Source: Nitrospirota bacterium
Lineage (GTDB): Bacteria > Nitrospirota > Thermodesulfovibrionia > Thermodesulfovibrionales > Dissulfurispiraceae
Reading direction: 5' to 3'
Assembly (NCBI GenBank): GCA_023476565.1
Contig: JAMCVZ010000049.1
Coordinates: forward strand, 1 to 46,692
Length of the DNA stretch: 46,692 nt
Shown: piece by piece, positions 24,190-31,769 of the stretch
Numbering within the stretch: position 1 is the first letter of the stretch
Layout of the letters: each line of letters starts with the position of its first letter
Notes under the pieces: generated by a model
Seen by the model: the letters and a program-made list of their open reading frames with translations, nothing else
Told to the model about the DNA's origin: nothing
Database searches by the model: none
Position numbers and translations under genes: made by a program

Positions 24190-24700
24190 GCTCACTAAAG
24201 CCTTATTGATAATCTTTTCCATCACCCTGCTTGTAATTCCCGTCTCAGGAGGCGCCGGACAAGGCAGCAGCCGGCCTCCACAGAAAGAGGAAATCCTTAC
24301 AAATCAGGACATCGAGAAGTACAAGAAACCCTCTGATGGTGAGACCCAGTCCGTCATTAACAAAAAGGCAGAAAGTGATAACAAGACCCGGAAAGCCGAG
24401 GACCGGAAAGAACAGGAATACTGGTGCAAGAGGGCGACTTACTACAAGAAGAAAATAGAAAAGGCCCAGGACGAGGTTAAAAAGCAGGATGCGCGTCTCG
24501 CCGAGCTGAAAGAAGATGCGTCCAGAGAGCTGGGCAAGAAAAGAAAGGCCCTGGAGAAAGAAATCAAAAAGACCCGGACAAAGCTTAAAAGCGCTCAAAA
24601 GCAGTTGAAGGATAGAGAAAAAGACCTGGACAGGATCGAAAACGAGGCGCATAAGAAGGGAATTCCTCCGGGATGGTTGAGATGCCAGTTCACTTGGTGA
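24179..24700 (+). CDS. Predicted secreted or membrane-anchored coiled-coil protein
   Basis: The 173-residue protein has a basic N-terminus and hydrophobic stretch (~8-24, ALLIIFSITLLVIPVSG), i.e. a signal peptide. A polar linker follows, then a long Lys/Glu-rich coiled coil (~80-155) and a short C-terminal cap (PPGWLRCQFTW). I do not recognise a named family. It overlaps kdsA and precedes kdsD, so it is co-transcribed with Kdo genes and is probably periplasmic. A role in envelope assembly is inferred from position only. Confidence 0.7.
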   Translation: MPSKLTKALLIIFSITLLVIPVSGGAGQGSSRPPQKEEILTNQDIEKYKKPSDGETQSVINKKAESDNKTRKAEDRKEQEYWCKRATYYKKKIEKAQDEVKKQDARLAELKEDASRELGKKRKALEKEIKKTRTKLKSAQKQLKDREKDLDRIENEAHKKGIPPGWLRCQFTW

Positions 24701-24741
24701 TCACAAAGGATGAAGGCGGCAAGCATGAAGGATGAACTAAA

Positions 24742-25710
24742 ATGGACAACATTCTTGATATTGCAAAGAGGGTTTTAAAGATAGAGGCCGATGCGGTTTC
24801 CGCCCTGATTGAAAGGCTCGACAGCACCTTCGAAAAAGCCGTCGATATTATCTACAACAGCAAGGGCAGGATCGTTGTGACCGGCATGGGGAAATCAGGG
24901 CTCATCGGCAAGAAGATTGCCGCAACGCTGGCTTCCACAGGCACCCCGGCCTTTTTTTTGCACCCTGCCGAAGCCGGGCACGGAGACCTGGGGATGGTGA
25001 CTTCGGGGGATACGATAGTAGCCATATCACACAGCGGCGAGACAGAAGAGCTCATAGGCCTGCTGCCCTTTCTGAAGAGGTTCGGCATAAGCCTGATTTC
25101 GATGACCGGAAACCCTGATTCAACGCTGTCCAAAGCGGCCGACGTAGTCCTCGATGTATCCATAGCCGAGGAGGCCTGCCCCCTCGGCATTGTGCCGACA
25201 GCTTCGACAACCGCCGCCATGGCGATGGGCGATGCTATTGCTGTCGCCCTTTTGACAAAAAGGGGATTCAAGAAAGAGGATTTCGCCTGCTTCCATCCGG
25301 GCGGCAATCTCGGGAAAAGATTGCTCATCAGGGTGAAAGACCTCATGCACACAGGAGCTGCCCTCCCGCTGGTATCACCGGAAACCCCTATGATAAAGGC
25401 TGTCATGGAAATATCATCCAAAAAACTCGGGGTCACTATAGTTGCAGATGCCGACAACAGGATCCTCGGCATTGTAACGGATGGGGACCTGAGGAGGGGC
25501 ATAGAAAAATGGGACAAGGCGTTTTTCGATATGAAGGCAGGGGAAGTCATGACGAGGAACCCTAAGACCATATCCGAAGAAGAACTGGCGGCAAAGGCTT
25601 TGTCTATTATGGAAAACAAATCCATCACATCCCTTACCGTTCCTGACAGTGAGGGAAAGGCGAAAGGCATAATTCACCTGCATGATATATTACGGCAGGG
25701 GATTGCGTAA
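24742..25710 (+). CDS. kdsD: Arabinose-5-phosphate isomerase (KdsD/KpsF family)
   Basis: The 322-residue protein has an N-terminal SIS domain (~35-170; VTGMGKSGLIGKKIAATLAS, then HPAEAGHGDLG and SHSGETEEL) and two C-terminal CBS domains (~205-262 and ~270-322; IVTDGDLRRG and SLTVPDSEGKAKGIIHLHD). It interconverts ribulose 5-phosphate and arabinose 5-phosphate, feeding KdsA encoded just upstream. Length and architecture are normal for the family. It is 41 nt downstream of the coiled-coil gene and 12 nt before the DUF1016 gene. Confidence 0.95.
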   Translation: MDNILDIAKRVLKIEADAVSALIERLDSTFEKAVDIIYNSKGRIVVTGMGKSGLIGKKIAATLASTGTPAFFLHPAEAGHGDLGMVTSGDTIVAISHSGETEELIGLLPFLKRFGISLISMTGNPDSTLSKAADVVLDVSIAEEACPLGIVPTASTTAAMAMGDAIAVALLTKRGFKKEDFACFHPGGNLGKRLLIRVKDLMHTGAALPLVSPETPMIKAVMEISSKKLGVTIVADADNRILGIVTDGDLRRGIEKWDKAFFDMKAGEVMTRNPKTISEEELAAKALSIMENKSITSLTVPDSEGKAKGIIHLHDILRQGIA

Positions 25711-25722
25711 GGACTTTAATGA

Positions 25723-26859
25723 ATGAGTGAAACTGTTAAAAAACTCAATTATTCAACTCTAATCTCTGATCTTGCCTCTCTCATTGAGCAAGGGCGCAGA
25801 ACAGCAGTTCGCTATGTAAACACTGCTCTCGTGACCACCTACTGGCTTATCGGCAGAAGAATTGTCGAATATGAGCAAGGGGGAAAAAAGCGAGCCCAAT
25901 ACGGAGAAGCATTGCTGAAAAGATTGTCTTCTGATCTGACTTCACGATTTGGAAAAGGATTTACAGAAAGGAATATAGAGCATATGCGGCAATTCTATTT
26001 GAGCTATCCTGAGATTTCGCACACTGCGTGTGCGAAAATATCAAAGAAAGCAGATAGAAAATCGCACTCAGTGCGTGCTGAATTAGCACCCACTTCCCAA
26101 TCAATGTCTGTATTTTCCGAGGCGTTCTTTAGAAGATTCTCTCTGTCCTGGTCCCACTATCGATTGCTTATGCGCCTTGATGAGGCTCACCAGCGAGAGT
26201 TCTACGAAGCAGAATGCAAAAGAGGAAACTGGTCGGTAAGACAACTCGACAGGCAGATTCAATCTATGCTTTACGAGCGCACCGCATTATCCAAGAGAAA
26301 GTCAGCAGTTATTGCAAAAGCTCACGAAAAACCCGTCGTCCTGAAGCCGGAGGACGAGATAAAAGACCCCTATGTACTGGAATTCCTTGGATTAAAAGAC
26401 GAATACTCCGAATCACAACTAGAAGAGGTATTGATTCAATATCTTGAACGCTTTCTTCTCGAACTCGGCACAGGGTTCACCTTTGTCGCCCGCCAGAAAA
26501 GGATAACCCTTGAGGGAAGACATTATCATATCGATCTGTTACTCTACCATCGAATTCTAAGATGCCTGGTAGCGGTGGATTTAAAGATCGGCGAACTCAC
26601 TCACGCAGATGCAGGACAAATGAACCTCTATATCAATTACCTGAAGGATCGGGAGAAGCTGCCCGAAGAGAATGAACCTATAGGAATCATCCTCTGCACT
26701 GATAAAAAGAGAACCATTGTCGAGTATGCATTGGGCGGAATAAGCAATAAGATATTTGCCTCAAAGTATCGGCTGCAATTGCCAGATCCTGCGGTCCTCA
26801 AGACCGAAATAGAGCATGAACGACGAAGGCTTGTCGAGATGAAAATAGTTGAGCAATAA
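25723..26859 (+). CDS. DUF1016/YhcG-type PDDEXK nuclease-domain protein
   Basis: The 378-residue protein has the N-terminal DUF1016 helical domain (NTALVTTYWLIGRRIVEYEQ-type, ~35-55; GKGFTERNIEHMRQFY, ~85-100) and a C-terminal PDDEXK fold (~215-350). Its active-site strand has D in HIDLLLYH and D-x-K in AVDLKIGELTHADAGQMNLY. The family is scattered, mobile and predicted to act on DNA, with unclear roles in mobile-element biology or defence. Here it interrupts the Kdo operon between kdsD and kdsC, so it looks like an insertion. Residues ~99-128 form a polar, palindrome-encoded insertion. It ends 141 nt before kdsC. Confidence 0.85.
   Translation: MSETVKKLNYSTLISDLASLIEQGRRTAVRYVNTALVTTYWLIGRRIVEYEQGGKKRAQYGEALLKRLSSDLTSRFGKGFTERNIEHMRQFYLSYPEISHTACAKISKKADRKSHSVRAELAPTSQSMSVFSEAFFRRFSLSWSHYRLLMRLDEAHQREFYEAECKRGNWSVRQLDRQIQSMLYERTALSKRKSAVIAKAHEKPVVLKPEDEIKDPYVLEFLGLKDEYSESQLEEVLIQYLERFLLELGTGFTFVARQKRITLEGRHYHIDLLLYHRILRCLVAVDLKIGELTHADAGQMNLYINYLKDREKLPEENEPIGIILCTDKKRTIVEYALGGISNKIFASKYRLQLPDPAVLKTEIEHERRRLVEMKIVEQ
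26015..26089. repeat. Palindrome cluster inside the DUF1016 coding region
   Basis: Three hairpins lie in 75 bp: TTTCGCACAC/GTGTGCGAAA with a 3-nt loop (26015-26037), CGCACT/AGTGCG with a 1-nt loop (26063-26075), and GTGCT/AGCAC with a 5-nt loop (26075-26089). They encode a variable linker just before the conserved SWSHY segment and keep the frame. Confidence 0.6.
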
Positions 26860-26865
26860 AAAACA

Positions 26866-26997
26866 GTGAGCGCCTTTCTTGAAGAAAAAGGGGCGAAAAT
26901 CCACGACAAGAACAAGGAGCAGATAGATCTAACGCCTGAAACCCTAAAGGGTGGTCCATCGAAAAAAAGGAGGCCTGTTCAGATAAACCTGATGTAA
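26866..26997 (+). other. 43-codon open frame between DUF1016 gene and kdsC, possible remnant
   Basis: It starts at a GTG two codons after the DUF1016 stop and stays in that same frame to a TAA at 26995. The predicted peptide is polar (SAFLEEKGAKIHDKNKEQID, then KKRRPVQINLM). No family is recognised. AAGGAGG at 26968-26973 is too far (26 nt) from the kdsC ATG to be its usual site. It may be a leftover of the original intergenic region or gene displaced by the DUF1016 insertion. Confidence 0.3.
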
Positions 26998-26999
26998 AA

Positions 27000-27539
27000 A
27001 TGAAAAAAACAAAAAAACAGATAGAACAAATCGCCAAGGGAATTAAACTCCTCGCCCTTGATGTGGACGGGGTACTTACCGACGGCGGCATTACTTTGGA
27101 CAATGACGGGAACGAGTTGAAAACATTTCATGTAAGGGACGGCCACGGAATAAAGATGCTCCAGAAGGCAGGGCTTCAGGTCGCCCTAATCACGGGGAGG
27201 GACTCAAAGGTTGTTGACAGGCGGGCACGCGAGCTGGGGATCAAAGAGGTCTACCAGAAGTGCCATGACAAGAGAATTGCCTACAAGCACCTTATCGAGA
27301 AGCTCGGAGTTTCTGATGAGGAGGTAGCATATATCGGAGATGATATCGTCGATATCCCCCTTTTCAGGAAGGTGGGCCTCGCAGTCGCTGTCGCAGATGC
27401 AACGGACGAGACGAAAGACGAGGCCATGCTTGTTACAAAGTCCCGCGGCGGAAGAGGCGCTGTCAGGGAAATTTGCGACCTTATCTTAAAAGCGAACGGC
27501 AAATGGAAAGTTCTGACAGATGAGTACTATAAGATTTAA
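27000..27539 (+). CDS. kdsC: Kdo-8-phosphate phosphatase (HAD, YrbI/KdsC family)
   Basis: The 179-residue HAD phosphatase lacks a cap domain, as is typical of the tetrameric YrbI group. Motif I is LALDVDGVLTDGG, motif II LITGRDS, the Lys motif is in KCHDKRIAYKHL, and the final acidic motif is YIGDDIVDIPLF. It removes phosphate from Kdo-8-P, the step after KdsA. It overlaps pgsA by 20 nt. No well-placed Shine-Dalgarno is seen before the ATG. Confidence 0.93.
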   Translation: MKKTKKQIEQIAKGIKLLALDVDGVLTDGGITLDNDGNELKTFHVRDGHGIKMLQKAGLQVALITGRDSKVVDRRARELGIKEVYQKCHDKRIAYKHLIEKLGVSDEEVAYIGDDIVDIPLFRKVGLAVAVADATDETKDEAMLVTKSRGGRGAVREICDLILKANGKWKVLTDEYYKI

Positions 27540-28056
27540 TCTCCCTACAATCCTTACTTTCAGCAGGATATTTCTCATACCTTTCTTTATTATCGTAACT
27601 CCCGGAAGCCCCTTTTTGGGAATCAGCATATTCCTGATCGCATCTTTGACCGACTTCCTTGACGGCTATCTTGCAAGGCGATCGGGACAGATTACGAAAT
27701 TCGGGATTATTCTTGACCCGATAGCCGACAAATTCCTTATTATTTCCGCCCTGATATTGCTGGTTGATATGGTAAGGCTCCCGGCATGGATTGCCATAAT
27801 AATCATTGTCAGGGAATTTGTCGTTACCGCGCTGAGGGTGGTCGCCCTTTCAAAAAATATCGTCATCCCGGCCGAGACAGGCGGAAAACTCAAAACCGCC
27901 GCGCAGATGGTATCGATCATACTCCTCCTCCTGCCCGGGGGGATAGGGGATCTGGATTTCTACGATGCCGGTCTGGTCCTCATGTATATCGCCCTTGTCC
28001 TTGCCTTAATTTCCGGGATTAAATATACCGTCTCTTTCTGGAAGCAGGTCCAATGA
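27520..28056 (+). CDS. pgsA: CDP-diacylglycerol-glycerol-3-phosphate 3-phosphatidyltransferase
   Basis: The 178-residue integral membrane protein has the full CDP-alcohol phosphotransferase signature: DFLDGYLARRSG, then GIILDPIADK (spacing D-x2-DG-x2-AR-x8-G-x3-D-x3-D). About five hydrophobic helices are visible, as expected. It makes phosphatidylglycerophosphate in the inner membrane. The N-terminus NLPTILTFSRIFLIP is characteristic. The start lies inside the end of kdsC, and its stop overlaps plsY by 4 nt (ATGA), so the three genes are tightly coupled. Confidence 0.94.
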   Translation: MSTIRFNLPTILTFSRIFLIPFFIIVTPGSPFLGISIFLIASLTDFLDGYLARRSGQITKFGIILDPIADKFLIISALILLVDMVRLPAWIAIIIIVREFVVTALRVVALSKNIVIPAETGGKLKTAAQMVSIILLLLPGGIGDLDFYDAGLVLMYIALVLALISGIKYTVSFWKQVQ

Positions 28057-28637
28057 CAACTGTCTTGATGATAGCCTCATTCCTGATCGGTTCGATACCG
28101 GTCGGGCAACTGCTCGCAAAGAGCAGGGGCATTGATTTAAGGAAGGTCGGCAGCGGCAATATCGGCGCAACCAATGTCATGAGGACAATGGGAAAAGAGG
28201 CCGCCCTCCTCACCCTTCTGGGTGACATGACAAAAGGGGCGGTAGCAGTAGGAATAGCAAAGGCCCTCGCGCTGGGACCGGTGTACGAAGGATTGCTCGG
28301 GCTCTCTTCGATTCTGGGACACAATTTTTCACCCTTCCTCAAATTTAAAGGCGGCAAGGGAGTTGCGACGAGTCTTGGTGTCTTAACCGTACTTTCACCC
28401 TACGTTGCGCTCTTTACCGTTATACTCTGGCTCCTGACAGCAAAATTTACGAAGTATTCTTCTTTGAGCGCACTGGTAGCTTTCGGATTCCTGCCGCTCA
28501 GTTTTTACATGATCGATTATTCCCGGAGGAAAATACTCATCGCAGTCGCCATTACTGTTTTGATTTTTATACGCCACCTTCCCAATATCAAGCGGCTCGT
28601 TCAGGGCGCCGAAAGCAAAATAGGCGAAAAGAAATAG
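28053..28637 (+). CDS. plsY: Acyl-phosphate:glycerol-3-phosphate acyltransferase
   Basis: The 194-residue membrane protein has the three conserved PlsY loops: GSIPVGQLLAK at the first helix end, KVGSGNIGATNVMRTMGK, and GHNFSPFLKFKGGKGVATSLG. It acylates position 1 of glycerol 3-phosphate at the start of phospholipid synthesis, functionally close to the upstream pgsA. Several hydrophobic helices fill the rest. It overlaps pgsA by ATGA and is the last gene of the operon. Confidence 0.95.
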   Translation: MTTVLMIASFLIGSIPVGQLLAKSRGIDLRKVGSGNIGATNVMRTMGKEAALLTLLGDMTKGAVAVGIAKALALGPVYEGLLGLSSILGHNFSPFLKFKGGKGVATSLGVLTVLSPYVALFTVILWLLTAKFTKYSSLSALVAFGFLPLSFYMIDYSRRKILIAVAITVLIFIRHLPNIKRLVQGAESKIGEKK

Positions 28638-28665
28638 ATCGCTCAAGCCGGCACTGCCTGTCTAT

Positions 28666-28674
28666 TGTTATAAT
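28666..28674 (+). promoter_or_regulatory. Extended -10 promoter of queC
   Basis: TGTTATAAT is a perfect extended -10, 57 nt upstream of the queC ATG. The leader shows GAGGAAAGAGG just before the start. I looked for a preQ1 aptamer and saw no convincing fit. Confidence 0.5.
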
Positions 28675-28731
28675 AGAGGATTGCAGCAGAAGGGCATTTT
28701 GTTTGCCTGAGGAAAGAGGTTGAGATAGCAC

Positions 28732-29544
28732 ATGAGCAGAAAAGCGGTTATCCTCCTGAGCGGAGGAATTGATTCCTCGACATCAGCGGCCATAGCAAGG
28801 GCTGAGGGATACGAGGTCTACGCACTAAGTTTTGATTATGCCCAGAGGCACAGGGTCGAACTGGAATCAGCAAAGGCGGTAGCAAAGAGCCTCGGCATCA
28901 AGAGGCACCTCATAATGAAATTCGATATGAGGGATATAGGCGGCTCTGCCCTGACTTCGGATCTGGAAGTGCCGAAAGGCCGTAATGAGTTATCCGTAAT
29001 GCGTAATGAGTCAAAAGAAAAAGACACATCACGCATCACGCATCACGCATCACTGATTCCCGTCACCTACGTTCCTGCCCGCAACACGATCTTCCTTTCT
29101 TTTGCCCTTTCATGGGCAGAGGTGCTTGAGGCCCCGGATATTTTCATCGGGGCGAATGCGGTGGATTACAGCGGGTATCCCGACTGCCGCCCTGAATATC
29201 TGGGGGCTTTTGAGGAAACGGCAAATCTCTCGACAAAGATATCCGTGGAGGGAAAGCTCAGATTTAAGATCAATGCGCCGCTCCTCTATCTGACAAAAGC
29301 GGAGATAGTAAGGAAGGGTACTGGATTGGGCCTGGACTATTCCCTGACATGGAGCTGCTATGATCCGCAGGAAGACCGTAACGCGTTATCCGTAATGCGT
29401 AATGAGTTAATGAAGGAAACAGATCACGCATCACGCATTACGCATCACGGCTTTGTTCCCTGCGGCAGGTGCGATAGCTGCCTTTTCAGGGCCAAGGGGT
29501 TCGAGGAGGCCGGGCTGAAAGATCCTCTCGACAATTACAGGTGA
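28732..29544 (+). CDS. queC: 7-cyano-7-deazaguanine synthase with two palindromic in-frame insertions
   Basis: QueC makes preQ0 from carboxydeazaguanine and ammonia with ATP. Visible signatures are the PP-loop [55 protein letters not shown] and the zinc set CYDP...[14 protein letters not shown] (C of WSCY plus three more Cys). The 270-residue length exceeds the usual ~220-230 because two ~26-residue segments are inserted: one before IPVTYVPAR ([10 protein letters not shown] through ITHHASL) and one just before PCGRCDSC ([10 protein letters not shown] through ITHHGF). Both derive from similar DNA palindromes. All catalytic residues remain, so the enzyme may still work. Confidence 0.93.
   Translation: MSRKAVILLSGGIDSSTSAAIARAEGYEVYALSFDYAQRHRVELESAKAVAKSLGIKRHLIMKFDMRDIGGSALTSDLEVPKGRNELSVMRNESKEKDTSRITHHASLIPVTYVPARNTIFLSFALSWAEVLEAPDIFIGANAVDYSGYPDCRPEYLGAFEETANLSTKISVEGKLRFKINAPLLYLTKAEIVRKGTGLGLDYSLTWSCYDPQEDRNALSVMRNELMKETDHASRITHHGFVPCGRCDSCLFRAKGFEEAGLKDPLDNYR
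28981..29057. repeat. Heptad palindrome insertion 1 in queC
   Basis: The 77 bases divide into eleven sevens: CGTAATG, AGTTATC, CGTAATG, CGTAATG, AGTCAAA, then a loop, then GACACAT, CACGCAT three times, CACTGAT. ATGCGTAATG can pair with CATCACGCAT with one mismatch. It is read through as peptide in QueC. Confidence 0.78.
29377..29450. repeat. Heptad palindrome insertion 2 in queC
   Basis: Heptads are CGTAACG, CGTTATC, CGTAATG, CGTAATG, AGTTAAT, loop, then ACGCATC, ACGCATT, ACGCATC. ATGCGTAATG pairs perfectly with CATTACGCAT. Its sequence is close to insertion 1, and the encoded peptides are alike (RNxLSVMRNE and SRITHH). Confidence 0.78.
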
Positions 29545-29602
29545 AGGGGCCGGCCGCAAAAAACAAGCTTGATTCTCAGGCCGCCCGATAGTAAACTTAT
29601 GT

Positions 29603-31696
29603 ATGCTTGAATCCCTCTTCAACCCGGTTTCAATTGCGGTCATCGGCGCCTCCAGGGATCCGAAAAAAGTCGGCCATGCTGTTCTCAACAACCTGATACA
29701 GTTTAAATACAGCGGCACGCTATACCCGATTAACCCTACTGCAGAAGACATTCTCGGGCTGAAGACCTATCCAAAGGTATCTGCAACCGGCAAAGACATA
29801 GACCTCGCGGTCATAGCAGTGCCTGCCCGCTTTGTTCCTGACTCTCTCGTTGATTGTGCTTCCGCAGGGATCAGGGCCGCGGTCATACTGAGCGCAGGGT
29901 TCAAGGAGGCGGGAGCCGAGGGTATCAGGCTTGAGAATGAGGTCAGGGAAATCAGCAGAAGGAATAATATCAGGATGCTCGGTCCCAACTGCCTCGGCAT
30001 TATAAACACCTCGAACAATATGAACGCCACCTTTGCAGGGGGTATGCTCCCGGAGGGCAGGATATCGTTCTTTTCACAGTCCGGGGCCCTCGGCATTGCC
30101 ATTCTGGATTGGGCCATCGGGAACAAGATGGGTTTCTCAAAATTCATCAGCCTCGGGAACAAGGCTGACCTTAACGAGATAGACTTCATAGAGTACTTCA
30201 TGAACGATCCGGATACGGATGTCATCCTCGGGTATATAGAGGATGTGGTAGACGGGAGAAGGTTCATGAACGTTGCTAAAAATGCAACAAAGATAAAGCC
30301 TGTTATCCTTATGAAATCAGGCGGCACCGCAGCAGGCGCACGGGCGGCCTCCTCGCATACCGGCGCCCTGGCCGGGTCCGAAGTCGCATTCAACGCTGCT
30401 TTCAAGCAGACCGGGATTATAAGGGCGGAAGGGATTCAGGACCTCTTTGATACAGCCCTTGCGTTTTCAGGGAAAAAGCTGCCGTCCGGGGATAAACTGC
30501 TTATCATTACCAATGCCGGAGGCCCAGGGATCATCGCGGCCGATACATCCGAGCGGCTGGGCCTGAGGCTGCCCCAGATGTCGAAAGAGTCGATCGACTC
30601 CATTGCCGCCCTTCTGCCGCACAACGCGTCATTATACAACCCCGTGGATATCATCGGCGACGCGACTTCAGAGAGGTACGCCGTCGTGTTGAACAGGGCA
30701 ATAGGTGACCCTAATGTGGATGGGATCATTGTAATACTTACGCCGCAGGCCATGACCGACGTCGAGAATATCGCTGATATAATCGTTGAGACCTCGAAAC
30801 AAACAGAAAGGCCGGTCATAGCGTCCTTTATGGGAGAACTGCGGGTGCGGGAATCGATCCGGAAGCTCAAGGCCGGCGACATACCCAGTTTCTCCTACCC
30901 GGAAACAGCGGTAAAGGCGTTCAAGAAGATGTTCGAATACAATACCTGGAAGCACGCCCGGGAGAACGGCTCGCAGCCCCGTCAGACCGATAAGTCCGTG
31001 CTGCAGGTCATGATAGATGACTTGCTGGGGGCAGGCAGGTACGAGCTAGGCGAGGATATCGCAATGACGATCCTTGCACAGTACGGGTTCGTGTCTCCTG
31101 AACGGGCATTGGCCCGCTCTGCGATAGAAGCCGCCGTAGTCGCCGAGAGAATAGGATTCCCGGTAGTCATGAAGATATCGTCGCCCGATATATTGCACAA
31201 AACTGATGTTGGCGGCGTAAAACTCAATATAAACTCCGCAATAGCCGCGGAAGACGCTTTCACCGAGATAACAACGAACATAAAAAGACTTATGCCGGAT
31301 GCCTTCATAAACGGGGTCATTGTTTCCGAGATGATCAAGGGCGGCAAGGAAGTGATACTCGGCGCCACCTATGACAGGACCTTCGGTCACATGATCATGT
31401 TCGGCCTGGGCGGGATCTATGTCGAGGTGTTGAAGGATGTATCGTTCAGGATAGCTCCTGTGTCGCACAGCGAGGCAGCTTCCATGATCAATGAAGTCAA
31501 AACCAGCGCACTCCTCAGGGGCGCGCGGGGCGAGAGACCGGTGGATATCGAAGCCGTAATCGAGGGAATCTTGAGCGTATCGGCCATTGTCACCGACTTT
31601 CCCATGATACGGGAGCTTGATATCAATCCCCTTATGGTCATGAACAGGGGCGCATTTGCAATCGATGCGAGGATCATATTTGAAAATCAAAAATAA
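29603..31696 (+). CDS. ADP-forming acyl-CoA (acetyl-CoA) synthetase, fused alpha-beta
   Basis: The 697-residue protein combines, in order, a CoA-binding Rossmann domain (~1-130; SIAVIGASRDPKKVG) and succinyl-CoA-ligase-like domains (~145-450), with SQSGALG and the phospho-His segment SSHTGALAGS. A C-terminal ATP-grasp domain follows (~475-690; FPVVMKISSPDILHKTDVGG, MIKGGKEVILG, LDINPLMV). It converts acyl-CoA plus ADP and Pi to the acid, CoA and ATP, conserving energy during fermentative or acetogenic metabolism. The last codons (ENQK) and stop are provided by a heptad palindrome. The DRTGG gene follows 73 nt later. Confidence 0.92.
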   Translation: MLESLFNPVSIAVIGASRDPKKVGHAVLNNLIQFKYSGTLYPINPTAEDILGLKTYPKVSATGKDIDLAVIAVPARFVPDSLVDCASAGIRAAVILSAGFKEAGAEGIRLENEVREISRRNNIRMLGPNCLGIINTSNNMNATFAGGMLPEGRISFFSQSGALGIAILDWAIGNKMGFSKFISLGNKADLNEIDFIEYFMNDPDTDVILGYIEDVVDGRRFMNVAKNATKIKPVILMKSGGTAAGARAASSHTGALAGSEVAFNAAFKQTGIIRAEGIQDLFDTALAFSGKKLPSGDKLLIITNAGGPGIIAADTSERLGLRLPQMSKESIDSIAALLPHNASLYNPVDIIGDATSERYAVVLNRAIGDPNVDGIIVILTPQAMTDVENIADIIVETSKQTERPVIASFMGELRVRESIRKLKAGDIPSFSYPETAVKAFKKMFEYNTWKHARENGSQPRQTDKSVLQVMIDDLLGAGRYELGEDIAMTILAQYGFVSPERALARSAIEAAVVAERIGFPVVMKISSPDILHKTDVGGVKLNINSAIAAEDAFTEITTNIKRLMPDAFINGVIVSEMIKGGKEVILGATYDRTFGHMIMFGLGGIYVEVLKDVSFRIAPVSHSEAASMINEVKTSALLRGARGERPVDIEAVIEGILSVSAIVTDFPMIRELDINPLMVMNRGAFAIDARIIFENQK

Positions 31697-31752
31697 AAAG
31701 TAAAAAATTGGACTCCTTAATTTTACATTTTTCATTTTAATTTTTTGAATTT
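31683..31752. repeat. AT-rich heptad palindrome after the acyl-CoA synthetase gene
   Basis: The left arm reads AATCAAA, AATAAAA, AGTAAAA, AATTGGA. The right arm, on the other strand, reads TTAAAAT, GAAAAAT, GTAAAAT. The arms pair across a short GACTCC loop. The stop codon of the upstream gene lies inside. It may double as a terminator. Confidence 0.6.
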
Positions 31753-31769
31753 ACTTCAGGAGGAAACAC

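Noticed and set aside
28675-28731. preQ1 riboswitch in the queC leader
   Set aside because: The short leader lacks the conserved C-rich loop and A-rich tail in a convincing arrangement.
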